A stretch of DNA of 64,000 nucleotides from Kumtagia ephedrae. Lineage in GTDB: Bacteria > Pseudomonadota > Alphaproteobacteria > Rhizobiales > Rhizobiaceae. Below are positions 36,628 to 45,207 of this stretch, one piece after another. Every line of letters starts with the position of its first letter. Position 1 is the first letter of the stretch. The notes beneath the pieces were generated by a model, which was given only the letters and a program-made list of their open reading frames with translations, did not search any database and was not told the origin of the DNA. The position numbers and the translations under genes are program-made. The DNA lies in contig NZ_PXYK01000004.1 in assembly GCF_003012745.1 (NCBI RefSeq), positions 62,001 to 126,000 on the forward strand, read 5' to 3'.

Positions 36628-38949
36628 TCAGAACACCACGAAGTCGGCGTTGGTGAGCGAAAGACCGGGCGTCAGATTGGCGAACTGTATGCCCGTGAAG
36701 TCAGTCCCGCTGCCGTCGGCATCGTAGAACAGCGCGCCGGTAAGCGTGTCGTAGACGATGCGGGTGGCGGCTTCCGTCGCCACGCCGGTGTCGTTGATCA
36801 GCAGCGCCGCGGCTGCAAGCCGCCCTATCGGTCCCGCCGCCGCGAAGATCGCGGCATCGAGCCGGATCGTGTCGTCGGCGACGTTGAAGTCGGTGATGGT
36901 GTCGACATTGTCGGGACCGAGTGCCGTCGAGAAGACGAAACCGTCCTTGCCGCCAAGTCCGGTGAGCGTGTCGTTGCCGGCCTTGCCGTCGAGCCGGTTG
37001 GCACCGGCGTTGCCGACGATGATCTGCCCTTTCTCGTTTCCGGTCAGATCGATGTTGGAGAGGCCGGTCGAGCCATTGGTCGTCAGCTTTTCGATGTAGG
37101 CGCCGCTTGCCAGCGCATAATCCACCGCGGCGGCGACATGATCGATGCCACCGCCCGGCGAATCCTCGCGCACCACGTCCGCCGCGTCGTAGACCCTGTA
37201 TGTGTCGTTGCCGGCGAGGCCGCGCATCAGGTCGCCGCCGCCCTTGGACGACAGGATGTTCGCGCCGGAATTGCCGATGATCTCCTGGTAGAAGCTGTTG
37301 CCGGTCAGGTTGATCCGGCTGGTACCGATCGAACCGTTGGTGGTCAGCAACTCGATCTCGCTTTCGGGCAGCAGCTCGTAGCTGACCCTGGCCATGACTC
37401 GATCGAAGCCTTCGCCCGAACCCTCCACCGCCAGGTCGCCGGCGTTGTCGACGATGTAGAAATCGTCGCCGCGACCGCCGAGCATGAGATCGGCGCCGGC
37501 GCCGCCGTCGAGCCGGTCGTTTCCGTCCAGCCCGAGGAGTTGGTTCTGGTTCGCATTGCCGACGATCAGGTTGCCCAGTTCGTTGCCGACGCCGATGATC
37601 GCCGCCCCGGCAAGGGTAAGGTTCTCGAAATGAGCGCCCAGGCGGAAATCGACGGAGCTGATCACCAGGTCGGTGCCGGCGCCATCCTCCTCATTGAGCA
37701 TGTCGTAGATGTTGTCGACGACGTAGGTGTCGTCGCCGTCGCCGCCATCCATGATGTCGATGCCGGGCCCGCCGTCGAGAAGGTCATTGCCCGAGCCACC
37801 GGACAGGTTGTCCGAGCCGCTGCCGCCGAAAATGGTGTCGTTGCCGGCACCGCCCTCGATCGTGTCGGCTTCCGACCCGCCGTCGAGCAGGTCGTCGCCG
37901 TCGTCGCCATCCAGCGTGTCGATGCCGGCACCACCCTGCAGGACATCGTCGCCCGCGCCGCCGTCGAGCAGGTCGCGCCCGGCTCCCCCATAGAGCGCGT
38001 CATCGAGGGCGCCGCCGGTCAGCGTGTCGTTGCCGGAGCCGGCATGGAACTCGATGCGCTCGATCTCGGTGAGGATGATCCGTTCAGCGATGTAGTTGAC
38101 GTAATAGGGATCGGTCAGGTCGAGCTGCAGCGCGATGGACCAGTCAGAGCGGTCGACGAAGGCGAAATCGACGCCCGCGCCGCCGACCAGAGCGTCGATA
38201 TCGCATCCGCACTCGAGGCCGGTGAGGCTGAACAACTGGTCGTCGCCGTCGCCGCCATCGAGCAGGTCGGCACCGGCGCCGCCGTCCAGGATGTCGTTGC
38301 CCGCGCCGCCGTCGAGGGCGTCGTCCCCGTCACCACCGTTCAGGGTGTCGTCATCCTCGTCCCCATAGACGTAATCGTCACCGGCGCCGCCGGCCAGAAT
38401 ATCGTTGCCGTCGCCGCCATAGATGTCGTCGTCCCCGTCACCGCCGTCCAGCGTGTCGTTGCCTGAACCGCCGTCGATGTCGTCGAGCCCGTCACCGCCG
38501 TTCAGGATGTCGTTTCCTGTGCCGCCAGTAATCATGTCGTCGCCGCCGCCGCCGTCCACGGCCGCGGTACTGTCGAAAGTGGAGATGTCGTCGTCCGAGT
38601 CCGAGCCGAAGAACGAATGACTGTCGGTGCCGAACAGGATCCGCAGCGCCTCCGTCGACGAAGTCGTCAGCCCGGCCAGGACATCGAGCAGCGATCGGTC
38701 AAGGCCGGTGGCGGCAACGATCAGATTGCCGGACAGGTCGAGCACGTTGAAGCCGGTGATGCTGCCCCCGGCCGGATCCGTGCCCGAATAGGAGAAGTCG
38801 CTGCCGGTCAGTTGGAAGACATAGCCGGAAGTGCTGCCGACAATCTCGTAGGTCGTCGCGTCGGCAACGCCGACAACGAAGATGGCATCGAGCATATCCT
38901 CCAGCGCCGGGTTGAATGCCTGAAAATCGGTGTTGGTGATCGTGCCCAT
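36628..38949 (-). CDS. RTX-type calcium-binding repeat protein
   Basis: A 773-residue acidic protein, probably secreted by a type I system. Two blocks of Gly/Asp-rich nonapeptides (GGxGxDxLx), about residues 130-245 and 300-405, would bind Ca2+ in parallel beta-rolls. Further degenerate repeats (NLTLAGAAIIGVGNELGNLI, GNSFYQEIIGNSGANILSS) continue to the C-terminus, which holds FVFSTALGPDNVDTITDF and DDTIRLD, seen in many RTX proteins before the export signal. No N-terminal signal peptide is present, as expected. ATG 38949 follows AGGGGGG. There is no HlyB/HlyD/TolC gene nearby, so the exporter is elsewhere. No enzyme domain is seen; a surface or extracellular matrix role is possible. Confidence 0.87.
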   Translation of the reverse strand: MGTITNTDFQAFNPALEDMLDAIFVVGVADATTYEIVGSTSGYVFQLTGSDFSYSGTDPAGGSITGFNVLDLSGNLIVAATGLDRSLLDVLAGLTTSSTEALRILFGTDSHSFFGSDSDDDISTFDSTAAVDGGGGDDMITGGTGNDILNGGDGLDDIDGGSGNDTLDGGDGDDDIYGGDGNDILAGGAGDDYVYGDEDDDTLNGGDGDDALDGGAGNDILDGGAGADLLDGGDGDDQLFSLTGLECGCDIDALVGGAGVDFAFVDRSDWSIALQLDLTDPYYVNYIAERIILTEIERIEFHAGSGNDTLTGGALDDALYGGAGRDLLDGGAGDDVLQGGAGIDTLDGDDGDDLLDGGSEADTIEGGAGNDTIFGGSGSDNLSGGSGNDLLDGGPGIDIMDGGDGDDTYVVDNIYDMLNEEDGAGTDLVISSVDFRLGAHFENLTLAGAAIIGVGNELGNLIVGNANQNQLLGLDGNDRLDGGAGADLMLGGRGDDFYIVDNAGDLAVEGSGEGFDRVMARVSYELLPESEIELLTTNGSIGTSRINLTGNSFYQEIIGNSGANILSSKGGGDLMRGLAGNDTYRVYDAADVVREDSPGGGIDHVAAAVDYALASGAYIEKLTTNGSTGLSNIDLTGNEKGQIIVGNAGANRLDGKAGNDTLTGLGGKDGFVFSTALGPDNVDTITDFNVADDTIRLDAAIFAAAGPIGRLAAAALLINDTGVATEAATRIVYDTLTGALFYDADGSGTDFTGIQFANLTPGLSLTNADFVVF
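37731..38559 (-). repeat. RTX nonapeptide repeat blocks
   Basis: Two blocks, about 38211-38559 and 37731-38046, of 27-base units encoding GGxGxDxLx. The segment between them (SLTGLECGCDIDALVGG and on) is not repetitive. Positions are rounded to visible unit edges. Confidence 0.8.
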
Positions 38950-39281
38950 GCGGCCCCCCTTTGTCCCATCCCGCTCTCTCCATCGCACACAGCTTAACTA
39001 TGGACAATCACAAACAATGCATCGCGACGACCTTATCGTGGAAGAACAAGCAGAGTTGAACGATGATCTTCGCCGCCATGCCCGACCTGCCGCACATGGC
39101 CGGCAAGATAAGTTCCCCCGACATGCCTGCATGCTCTTCCGATCACCGGCTCTTACAGGTTGGTGCATTCTTTGTTCGCCCCGCGCCCATTCCTTCCTTC
39201 GGAACGGTTTCGCCCGACGATACATTGCATTAGGTTGCCGCCGAGCCGGCCTGACCGGCGCACCCGGAATGACCTGACCAG
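38950..39281. other. Intergenic region upstream of RTX gene
   Basis: No convincing gene. The left part is moderately AT-rich and should hold the RTX promoter on the minus strand; a TTAACTAT lies at about 38995. Short open frames exist in all directions but lack ribosome sites and known motifs. Confidence 0.5.
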
Positions 39282-39641
39282 ATGCCTGCCTGGAAGACCT
39301 GTGCCCGCCTGTCGATGTCCATCGCCGCCTGCCTCGCGGCGTCCGGCTGCGCGCGGATGTATGACGGCACCATCGTTCCCGCCTATACCGCTCAGATGGT
39401 TTCCGACGGCATGCCTCGCCTGGAGACGCGCAGGACCGACCTCGAGGCGCCCAGCCGGCTCGTCGAGTTTCCGCCGACGCCGCAACCAGTCGCTTCCGAC
39501 GACGGGCCGCCGCCACGGGTTTCCGCGCCGCGCCGCCAGCCCGGACGGCTCCTGCCGCGCATGAAGGCCGACACGCCGCGCAGCGTGCAGTGCCGCAACG
39601 AGGCGGCGGCCGACGGACGCATCCGCGTGGTCTGCCTGTAG
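39282..39641 (+). CDS. Small putative lipoprotein
   Basis: A 119-residue protein of unknown function. The N-terminus is a lipoprotein signal: positively charged start, hydrophobic SIAACLAA, then the lipobox AASGC at about residue 23. The remainder is Pro/Arg-rich and low in structure, with two Cys near the end (VQCRNEA, RVVCL). ATG 39282 is given; ATG 39315 gives a shorter but still complete lipoprotein signal. A terminator at 39738-39761 lies about 100 bp downstream. Confidence 0.6.
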   Translation: MPAWKTCARLSMSIAACLAASGCARMYDGTIVPAYTAQMVSDGMPRLETRRTDLEAPSRLVEFPPTPQPVASDDGPPPRVSAPRRQPGRLLPRMKADTPRSVQCRNEAAADGRIRVVCL

Positions 39642-39737
39642 CCTGGAGAGTCACGAGCCTGTCATGCTGCTCGCCTATAGCAGGATCGTTCCTGCCTGAC
39701 CGTGGATGTATCGGCAGGTTGGGGACGCCCCAGAGAA

Positions 39738-39761
39738 GGTCGGGTTCCCCGGCCTTTTTTT
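39738..39761 (+). terminator. Intrinsic terminator
   Basis: GGTCGGG pairs with CCCGGCC (one G-T wobble) around a 3-base loop and is followed by seven T. It is the likely end of the small lipoprotein transcript. Confidence 0.75.
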
Positions 39762-39848
39762 GTTGCCGCCCGCTCGCCGGCCAAGAAATCCGCCCGAAGG
39801 GACCGCGTCGAATCGGTGTGCGCGACGAACTCGACGTTTGTCGCTCGC

Positions 39849-39889
39849 GCATTCCGCCGGAAACCGGTTCCCGCTTCCGGGCGAATGCC
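39849..39889. repeat. Palindromic repeat relic
   Basis: GCATTCCGCCGGAAACCGG and its partner CGGGCGAATGC with GGAAGCGGGAACCGGTTTCC (minus strand) resemble the same rhizobial palindrome core, GGGAACCGGTTT, seen near 6730. The arms GCATTC / GAATGC still match. Confidence 0.5.
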
Positions 39890-39970
39890 ATGGCATTCCA
39901 CTCACCGGGTCGAGAGCCACGTCGCGGGCCTCATCGGCGCGGCTGTCGGCGGAGTCGTCCGGCACGCCGA

Positions 39971-40366
39971 TCAGCCGAGGACGGGGCAGTTCCGCTCGCG
40001 GCCGAAGGCTATGTGGACCCGCTGGCCGAAGCGGTCGCGTCCGCGGACCTCGATGACCCGGCGGTTGGCCCCGACGATGCGGGCACGCCGGATGCCCATC
40101 CGTTCCGCCTTGTCCAGCGCCCGGTCCTCCGTGCAGAAACGCCGCCGCTCGCGGCGCCAGTCGTCGCGGCGCCCCTCGTCGTCGCGCCAGTCTTCGCGTC
40201 GGCATCGCTCATAGCGCGGGTTGCAATCGTCGCGCAGCCGCATGCGTGATCCGTCCGGCCCGATCTCGAGCTCGATTCCCTGCGCGCCGGCCGGGACCGT
40301 CGTGGCCGGCAGCGCGCCAAGGCCCGCCAGCATCGCCACGGCGGCGAAAATCGCCAAGTTCTTCAT
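39971..40366 (-). CDS. Small exported Arg-rich protein, unknown function
   Basis: A 131-residue protein with a signal peptide (IFAAVAMLAGLGALPATTVP, cleaved after AGA). The mature part is strongly charged: DDCNPRYERCRREDWRDDEG and a run of Arg/Asp/Glu, then a folded-looking end ARIVGANRRVIEVRGRDRFG with a last Cys in ERNCPVLG. Four Cys could form two disulphides. The charged middle with an exported location is common in uncharacterised rhizobial proteins. ATG 40366 follows GGGAGAA; a start at 40390 would add 8 residues. It is divergent from mucR. Confidence 0.68.
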   Translation of the reverse strand: MKNLAIFAAVAMLAGLGALPATTVPAGAQGIELEIGPDGSRMRLRDDCNPRYERCRREDWRDDEGRRDDWRRERRRFCTEDRALDKAERMGIRRARIVGANRRVIEVRGRDRFGQRVHIAFGRERNCPVLG

Positions 40367-40525
40367 GATGTTCTCCCGTCCTCCTCGCACCGTCGCGCCA
40401 AATGCGCGTATTTGGCATCGGCCCAGTCTTTGGCTTTTTTGCGGTATGACTTCGCACGCCGTTGACCGCCGGCATACCTGCCGCGACGTGAAGGATTCGG
40501 GCCGTCCGGTTTCTTAAAAAGAATT

Positions 40526-40553
40526 TTGATTCGCCCGATTTTTGCTGTAGAGC
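40526..40553 (+). promoter_or_regulatory. Candidate promoter of the mucR-like gene
   Basis: TTGATT (40526-40531) and TAGAGC (40548-40553), 16 bases apart, in a distinctly AT-rich stretch (40510-40545). MucR proteins bind AT-rich sites with T-A steps and often regulate themselves, so the stretch may also be the autoregulatory site. The -10 match is weak. Confidence 0.4.
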
Positions 40554-40580
40554 GCTGGCGGATACTTGCGGAGGAAGACC

Positions 40581-41027
40581 GTGAACGAAGAGCAGACGTC
40601 AAAGCTGGAATTGACCGTGTCGATCGTGTCGGCCTATGTGTCGAAGAACAGCGTGCCGATGGCCAACCTCGCCGATCTTGTTGCCAGTGTACACAGCTCC
40701 CTCGACAAATTGGCAGACAGGCCGGCACCCGAGAGCGTGCCGCTTACCCCTGCCGTGCCGATCAAGAAGTCTGTGACGCCCGACTACATCGTCTCTCTCG
40801 AGGACGGCCGCAAGTTCAAGTCGCTGAAGCGGCATCTCGCCACGCAGTACGGCATGACGCCGGAACAGTACCGTGCGAAATGGAACCTGCCGGCCGATTA
40901 TCCGATGGTCGCTCCCAACTACGCCACGACGCGCTCGACCCTGGCCAAATCGATGGGCCTTGGCCGCAAGGCGGAAGCCCCGGCGCCGCGCAAGACCCGC
41001 GGCCGGCCGCGCAAGGCCAAGGGCTGA
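40581..41027 (+). CDS. mucR: MucR/Ros-family transcriptional regulator
   Basis: A 148-residue H-NS-like global regulator of exopolysaccharide, motility and cell-cycle genes in rhizobia. The N-terminal oligomerisation region (ELTVSIVSAYVSKNSVPMAN, LADLVASVHSSLDKL) is followed by the DNA-binding domain: SVTPDYIVSLEDGRKFKSLK, RHLATQYGMTPEQYRAKWNL, PADYPMVAPNYATTRSTLAK. The first zinc-ligand Cys of Ros (before LEDG) is Ser. The tail KTRGRPRKAKG contains an AT-hook core (RGRPRK). The start is GTG 40581, 3 bases after GGAGGAAGACC; the track-like TTG at 40566 lies before that site. Several paralogues are usual in Mesorhizobium, so this need not be the main MucR. Confidence 0.9.
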   Translation: MNEEQTSKLELTVSIVSAYVSKNSVPMANLADLVASVHSSLDKLADRPAPESVPLTPAVPIKKSVTPDYIVSLEDGRKFKSLKRHLATQYGMTPEQYRAKWNLPADYPMVAPNYATTRSTLAKSMGLGRKAEAPAPRKTRGRPRKAKG

Positions 41028-41159
41028 CGACCCTCTTCGCCGCCCAGCTCGGCGCCGGTGGCGGCAGCCGTGACGTGGTCGAGGCAGTGCGTGCTTGACG
41101 CTGAGATGCGCGCCCGGTAGGCCACCACGCGACCAGATCCTCACGAGGCTCCTCCACTA

Positions 41160-41855
41160 ATGGAAATCTTCACGGCCGCCGGTTTTTCCGCCTTGCTGCA
41201 GGTCATCGCCATCGACCTGGTGCTTGCCGGCGACAATGCCATCGTGATCGGCCTGGCGGCGGCCGGCCTGCCCGCGGATCAGCGCAAGAAAGCCATCCTC
41301 GTCGGCATCATCGCGGCCACCGTGCTGCGCATCGTCTTCGCGCTGATCACCCAGCAGCTCCTGCAGATCGGACCGATCCTGCTCATCGGCGGCGGCATCC
41401 TGCTGCTCTATGTCTGCTGGAAGATGTGGCGCGAGCTCAGGACCACGCACGAGGAAGAGCACGAGGCGACCGAGGCGCTCTCCGATACCGACTACGACAA
41501 GAGCGGCGCGGTCGCCAGCGGCGCGCGGCGCAAGACCTTCGCCCAGGCCGCCTGGCAGATCGTCATTGCCGACGTGTCGATGTCGCTCGACAACGTGCTG
41601 GCGGTGGCCGGCGCCGCGATGGACCACCCGACGGTGCTGATCATCGGGCTGGCGCTCTCCATCGCGCTGATGGGCTTCGCCGCCTCCTTCATCGCGCGGC
41701 TGCTGCATAAATATCGCTGGATCGCCTATATCGGCCTGCTGGTCATCCTCTACGTGGCGATCGAGATGACGCTGAAGGGCGCCTACGGGCAATGGCCGGA
41801 GCAGCTTTCGGTTCTGGGCGCCTGGTTCGGTGCGCCGGGCGCCGCCGGCCACTGA
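41160..41855 (+). CDS. TerC/YjbE-family integral membrane transporter
   Basis: A 231-residue membrane protein with about seven helices. The paired motifs [16 protein letters not shown] (first helix) and [16 protein letters not shown] (fifth helix), each with an Asp-Asn pair in the membrane, are the signature of the TerC family. Members of the YjbE/MeeF subgroup export Mn2+ or load metalloproteins; tellurite resistance is not implied. A charged loop ([20 protein letters not shown]) lies between the halves. ATG 41160 has GAGG 12 bases upstream. I see no yybP-ykoY Mn2+ riboswitch before it. Confidence 0.87.
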   Translation: MEIFTAAGFSALLQVIAIDLVLAGDNAIVIGLAAAGLPADQRKKAILVGIIAATVLRIVFALITQQLLQIGPILLIGGGILLLYVCWKMWRELRTTHEEEHEATEALSDTDYDKSGAVASGARRKTFAQAAWQIVIADVSMSLDNVLAVAGAAMDHPTVLIIGLALSIALMGFAASFIARLLHKYRWIAYIGLLVILYVAIEMTLKGAYGQWPEQLSVLGAWFGAPGAAGH

Positions 41856-42009
41856 GGCGGCGGGACGCCGCGTCGCGGTTTTCCTGCAGGCGGAACTGTG
41901 TTATTGCGCCGCGCGAATTGAGCGCAGCGCGCTCGCCGATCGCACAAACACGTTCAGGCAAGGCCGGACCTTCAAACGGTTCCGGCTTTCGCCGTTGAAG
42001 GGCCCGACA

Positions 42010-43329
42010 ATGTCCGCCACCGCACCTCGCGTCAGCTTCGTCAGCCTCGGTTGCCCCAAGGCACTGGTCGATTCCGAACGCATCCTTACCCGCCTGCGCG
42101 CCGAGGGTTATGAAATCGCCCGCAAGCACGACGGCGCCGACCTGGTCGTCGTCAACACCTGCGGCTTCCTCGATTCCGCCCGCGATGAATCGCTCAGCGC
42201 CATCGGCACGGCGATGAAGGAGAACGGCAAGGTCATCGTCACCGGCTGCATGGGCGCGACCCCCGAGCTGATCCGCGAGAAGCATCCGAACGTGTTCGCC
42301 ATCACCGGTCCGCAGGCCTATGAGAGCGTCATGGCCGCCGTGCACGAGGCAGCGCCGCCGCAACACGACCCGCTGGTCGACCTGCTGCCGCCGCAAGGCA
42401 TAAAGCTGACACCGCGCCACTACGCCTATCTGAAGATCTCCGAGGGCTGCAACAACCGCTGCACCTTCTGCATCATCCCGGCGCTGCGCGGCGATCTGGT
42501 GTCGCGGCCCGCCGCCGACGTGCTGCGCGAGGCCGAAAAACTGGCCAAGGCCGGCGTCAAGGAGATAATGGTGATCTCGCAGGACACCAGCGCCTACGGC
42601 GTCGACGTGAAATACGAGGCGAGCCGCTTCCAGGATCGCGAGGTGCGGGCGAAGTTCCACGACCTCGCAAAAGAGCTCGGCGATCTCGGCATGTGGGTGC
42701 GCCTCCACTACGTCTACCCCTACCCGCATGTCGCGGACGTCATTCCGCTGATGGCGGAGGGGAAGATCCTTCCCTATCTCGACATCCCCTTCCAGCACGC
42801 CTCACCGGCGGTGCTGAAGAACATGCGCCGCCCAGCCCATGGCGAGAAGACTCTGGAGCGCATCCGCGGCTGGCGCGACGCCTGCCCCGACCTTGCCATC
42901 CGCTCGACCTTCATCGTCGGCTTTCCCGGCGAGACCGAAGACGATTTCCAGATGCTGCTCGACTGGCTGGACGAGGCGAAGATCGACCGTGCCGGCTGCT
43001 TCAAATACGAGCCGGTGGCGGGCGCGCGCTCCAACGAGCTCGGCCTTGCCGAGGTGCCGCAGGAGGTCAAGGAAAGCCGCTGGCACCGCTTCATGCAGCG
43101 CCAGCAGAAAATCTCCGCCACGCAGCTGCAGAAGAAGGTCGGCAAGCGCCTGCCGGTCATCATCGACGAGGCGAATGGCGGCGCCGGAAAGGGCCGGACC
43201 AGATACGACGCGCCGGAGATCGACGGAGCGGTGCATGTCTCGTCGCGCCGGCCGCTGCGGGCAGGCGACATCGTCACGGTGAAGATCGAGCGCGCCGACG
43301 CCTACGACCTCTACGGCCAGGCGGTCTGA
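42010..43329 (+). CDS. rimO: Ribosomal protein uS12 methylthiotransferase RimO
   Basis: A 439-residue radical-SAM enzyme that adds a methylthio group to an Asp of ribosomal protein S12. UPF0004 domain: [20 protein letters not shown] with [16 protein letters not shown] and [10 protein letters not shown], three Cys for the second [4Fe-4S]. Radical-SAM motif [20 protein letters not shown] (about 148-167) binds the first cluster and SAM. The C-terminal TRAM domain includes [22 protein letters not shown] 42010 follows GAAGGGCCCGACA. The longer frame from 41830 overlaps the TerC gene and is not coding. Confidence 0.96.
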   Translation: MSATAPRVSFVSLGCPKALVDSERILTRLRAEGYEIARKHDGADLVVVNTCGFLDSARDESLSAIGTAMKENGKVIVTGCMGATPELIREKHPNVFAITGPQAYESVMAAVHEAAPPQHDPLVDLLPPQGIKLTPRHYAYLKISEGCNNRCTFCIIPALRGDLVSRPAADVLREAEKLAKAGVKEIMVISQDTSAYGVDVKYEASRFQDREVRAKFHDLAKELGDLGMWVRLHYVYPYPHVADVIPLMAEGKILPYLDIPFQHASPAVLKNMRRPAHGEKTLERIRGWRDACPDLAIRSTFIVGFPGETEDDFQMLLDWLDEAKIDRAGCFKYEPVAGARSNELGLAEVPQEVKESRWHRFMQRQQKISATQLQKKVGKRLPVIIDEANGGAGKGRTRYDAPEIDGAVHVSSRRPLRAGDIVTVKIERADAYDLYGQAV

Positions 43330-43341
43330 CATCCCATCCGA

Positions 43342-43974
43342 TCACACCTTGCCTTCCCAGGCAGGCACCGTCTTCGCCAGCGCATGGTCCTTAGCCTGGG
43401 CACGCTTCCAGGCCGGGCGGTCGCCGACCCGTTCCAGATAGGCGGTGAAGGCGGGCCGCTCCGGCAGTTTCTTCATCTGCACCATCGTGTAGCCGATGCC
43501 CGACGCGAGCTGGATGTCGGCCGCGGTAAAACGGTCGCCCGCGGCGAAGGGATTTTCCGTGAGCTTGCGCTCGACATAGGCGACCATGTCGTCGAACAGG
43601 CCGAAGGAATAGTCGCCGCTCTTATATGTCAGGCCATGCGCGTGAGCGGAGATGGCGGGGTCGAAAACCGCATCGCAGTAGACCAATGCGGTCAGGTAAG
43701 GACCGCGCATAGGGTCGCCGATCGCCGGCGCCAGGCCCGCCTGCGGAAACGCATCCGCCAGATAGGTGGTGATCGCGGCGCGCTCGGTGATGACGACGCC
43801 GTCATGCTCGATCGCCGGCACCTTCTTGTTCGGCTGGATCCTCCGGTAGTCCTCCGGCACGCCACCTTCGGCGCGGATGTCGATATGGACAAGCTCGTAG
43901 TCGACGCCAAGCTCCTCCATCAGCCAGAGCACGCCCGAACCGCGCGACCACGGCGCATGGTAGAATTTCAGCAT
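43342..43974 (-). CDS. Glutathione S-transferase
   Basis: A 210-residue GST-fold protein. Thioredoxin-like N-terminal domain: MLKFYHAPWSRGSGVLWLME carries a Ser (SRGSG) as the probable glutathione-activating residue; NKKVPAIEHDGVVITERAAI has the cis-Pro and the Glu-Arg glutathione site (ITERAA). The C-terminal helical domain includes YVERKLTENPFAAGDRFTAA with the conserved Asp. ATG 43974 follows AGGAGGAAA directly. A perfect inverted repeat 45-68 bases upstream looks like a regulator site. The substrate is unknown. Confidence 0.92.
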   Translation of the reverse strand: MLKFYHAPWSRGSGVLWLMEELGVDYELVHIDIRAEGGVPEDYRRIQPNKKVPAIEHDGVVITERAAITTYLADAFPQAGLAPAIGDPMRGPYLTALVYCDAVFDPAISAHAHGLTYKSGDYSFGLFDDMVAYVERKLTENPFAAGDRFTAADIQLASGIGYTMVQMKKLPERPAFTAYLERVGDRPAWKRAQAKDHALAKTVPAWEGKV

Positions 43975-44018
43975 TTTCCTCCTCCGCATCTGATGTCGGA
44001 GGGATTTCTACCATGGCG

Positions 44019-44042
44019 CTCCTGACAACCGACTGTCAGGAG
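44019..44042. promoter_or_regulatory. Perfect inverted repeat upstream of GST gene
   Basis: CTCCTGACA (44019-44027) and TGTCAGGAG (44034-44042) with a 6-base spacer, 45-68 bases before the GST start. The size and symmetry suit a dimeric repressor. No regulator gene is adjacent. Confidence 0.6.
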
Positions 44043-44096
44043 ATGTCAACTGCCTGCCTCGATCGCCGCCTCGTTCCAGAACGGCCGACACGGAAA

Positions 44097-44124
44097 GGCG
44101 GGCGAGAGTTCCCCCTCGCCCGCC
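44097..44124 (-). terminator. Hairpin terminator of the CUT2 operon
   Basis: Perfect 10-bp stem GGCGGGCGAG / CTCGCCCGCC (44097-44106 with 44115-44124), 8-base loop, followed on the minus strand by TTTCC. It lies 20 bases after the substrate-binding protein stop. Confidence 0.65.
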
Positions 44125-44143
44125 CGGCTTCAAAGACAGCCCG

Positions 44144-45148
44144 TCACTTGGCGATGCAGGTGTCGGCGGTCTCGGGCGTGCAGACGTCGAGGCCCGTATA
44201 GGTCGGGTCGGCCGGGGCCGGCTTGCCCTCCTTGATGTCCTTCAACGCGAACATGGTCTTGTAGCCCATCTCGAACGGGCGCTGCCCGACCTGGCCGAGC
44301 GACAGGCCTTCCTTCATCTGGTCCATCTGCACCGGCAACGTGTCGGCGACGACCAGCGCAAGCGCCTTCGAGGAAATCTTGTCCTTGAACGGCGTCACGG
44401 CGGCCCGGTTGGCATCCGGGATGAACTGCGGGAAGCCGCCGGTCGGCACGAAGGCGTCGAGGTCCGGCATCTTCGCCATGAAGTCCTGGAACTGCTGGAC
44501 CGACAGCGGGAAGTCGTCATTGGTGTAGAGCGGGCAGCCCTCGGCTTCCGTCCAGCCGTTCTGGCCGGTCAGCCGGTCGCCCGGCGACGCGGCCGACTTC
44601 GCACCGGCGAGCGTGTCGCGGATGCCTTGCATGCGCTCGTTGTGGTTGGCCGCCGCCGCGCCGCCCGACTGGATGCAGATGCTGCCGCCTTCCGGCTTGA
44701 TCGCCTGCACCAGCTTGGCGAGGTTGACGCCGATCTCGTAGTTGTGGGTGCCGACATAGGCGAGCCGCAGATCGGCATTTTCCGGCAGCATGTCGGAGTC
44801 CCAGGTGAGCACCGGGATGCCGGCATCCTTGGCCGCCTGCAGGGCGACGGCCATAGCGGCCGCGTTGGACGGCGCGACGGCGATGCCGTCGACCTTCTTG
44901 GCGACCAGATCCTGCACGATCTGAACCTGCTCCTCGCCGCCGCCATGCTCGCCCGGGCCGATATACATGCACTCGAAGGCGCCGTTGGCTTCGGCTTCGG
45001 CCTTCTTGCAGCCGTCGCGCGCCTGGTCGAAGAACGGGTTGTTCATGTTCTTCGGTACCAGCGCGAAGGTGAACTTCTCCTGGGCATAGGCCTGGCCCGC
45101 CATAAGCGCCGAAAACGCCACGGCGGCCGTCAAAACATACTTCTTCAC
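44144..45148 (-). CDS. CUT2-type sugar ABC transporter, substrate-binding protein
   Basis: A 334-residue periplasmic binding protein of the ribose/xylose-binding class (Peripla_BP_4). Signal peptide residues 1-22 (LTAAVAFSALMAGQAYA). Ligand lobe motifs: FALVPKNMNNPFFDQARDG, KKVDGIAVAPSNAAAMAVAL, IPVLTWDSDMLPENADLRLA and YVGTHNYEIGVNLA. Two Cys pairs (DGCKKAEA with FECMY; EGCPLYT, TADTCIAK) are unusual for the family. The start is GTG 45148, right after GGAGGAGTAAC; no closer ATG exists. The permease lies 59 bp upstream and the ATPase before that, so the order is ATPase-permease-binding protein. The sugar is not predictable; relation to FrcB (fructose) is possible. Confidence 0.9.
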   Translation of the reverse strand: MKKYVLTAAVAFSALMAGQAYAQEKFTFALVPKNMNNPFFDQARDGCKKAEAEANGAFECMYIGPGEHGGGEEQVQIVQDLVAKKVDGIAVAPSNAAAMAVALQAAKDAGIPVLTWDSDMLPENADLRLAYVGTHNYEIGVNLAKLVQAIKPEGGSICIQSGGAAAANHNERMQGIRDTLAGAKSAASPGDRLTGQNGWTEAEGCPLYTNDDFPLSVQQFQDFMAKMPDLDAFVPTGGFPQFIPDANRAAVTPFKDKISSKALALVVADTLPVQMDQMKEGLSLGQVGQRPFEMGYKTMFALKDIKEGKPAPADPTYTGLDVCTPETADTCIAK

Positions 45149-45207
45149 GTTACTCCTCCACCTTTGTTGTTTTACCTGTCTATCGGCGGCCCTCCGACCG
45201 CCGGCTT

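Larger units (their letters stand above)
39642..39970. other. Intergenic region with terminator and decayed palindrome
   Basis: No gene is evident. It holds an intrinsic terminator (39738-39761, plus strand) and a palindromic repeat relic (39849-39889). Overlapping open frames in this stretch have no conserved motif and I do not call them. Confidence 0.5.

Noticed and set aside
37731-38559. 27-bp repeats as a possible CRISPR array or minisatellite
   Set aside because: They encode the RTX nonapeptide GGxGxDxLx in frame, which explains the period.
41028-41159. A manganese riboswitch (yybP-ykoY) before the TerC-family gene
   Set aside because: I looked for its conserved loops and do not find them in this 132-base stretch.
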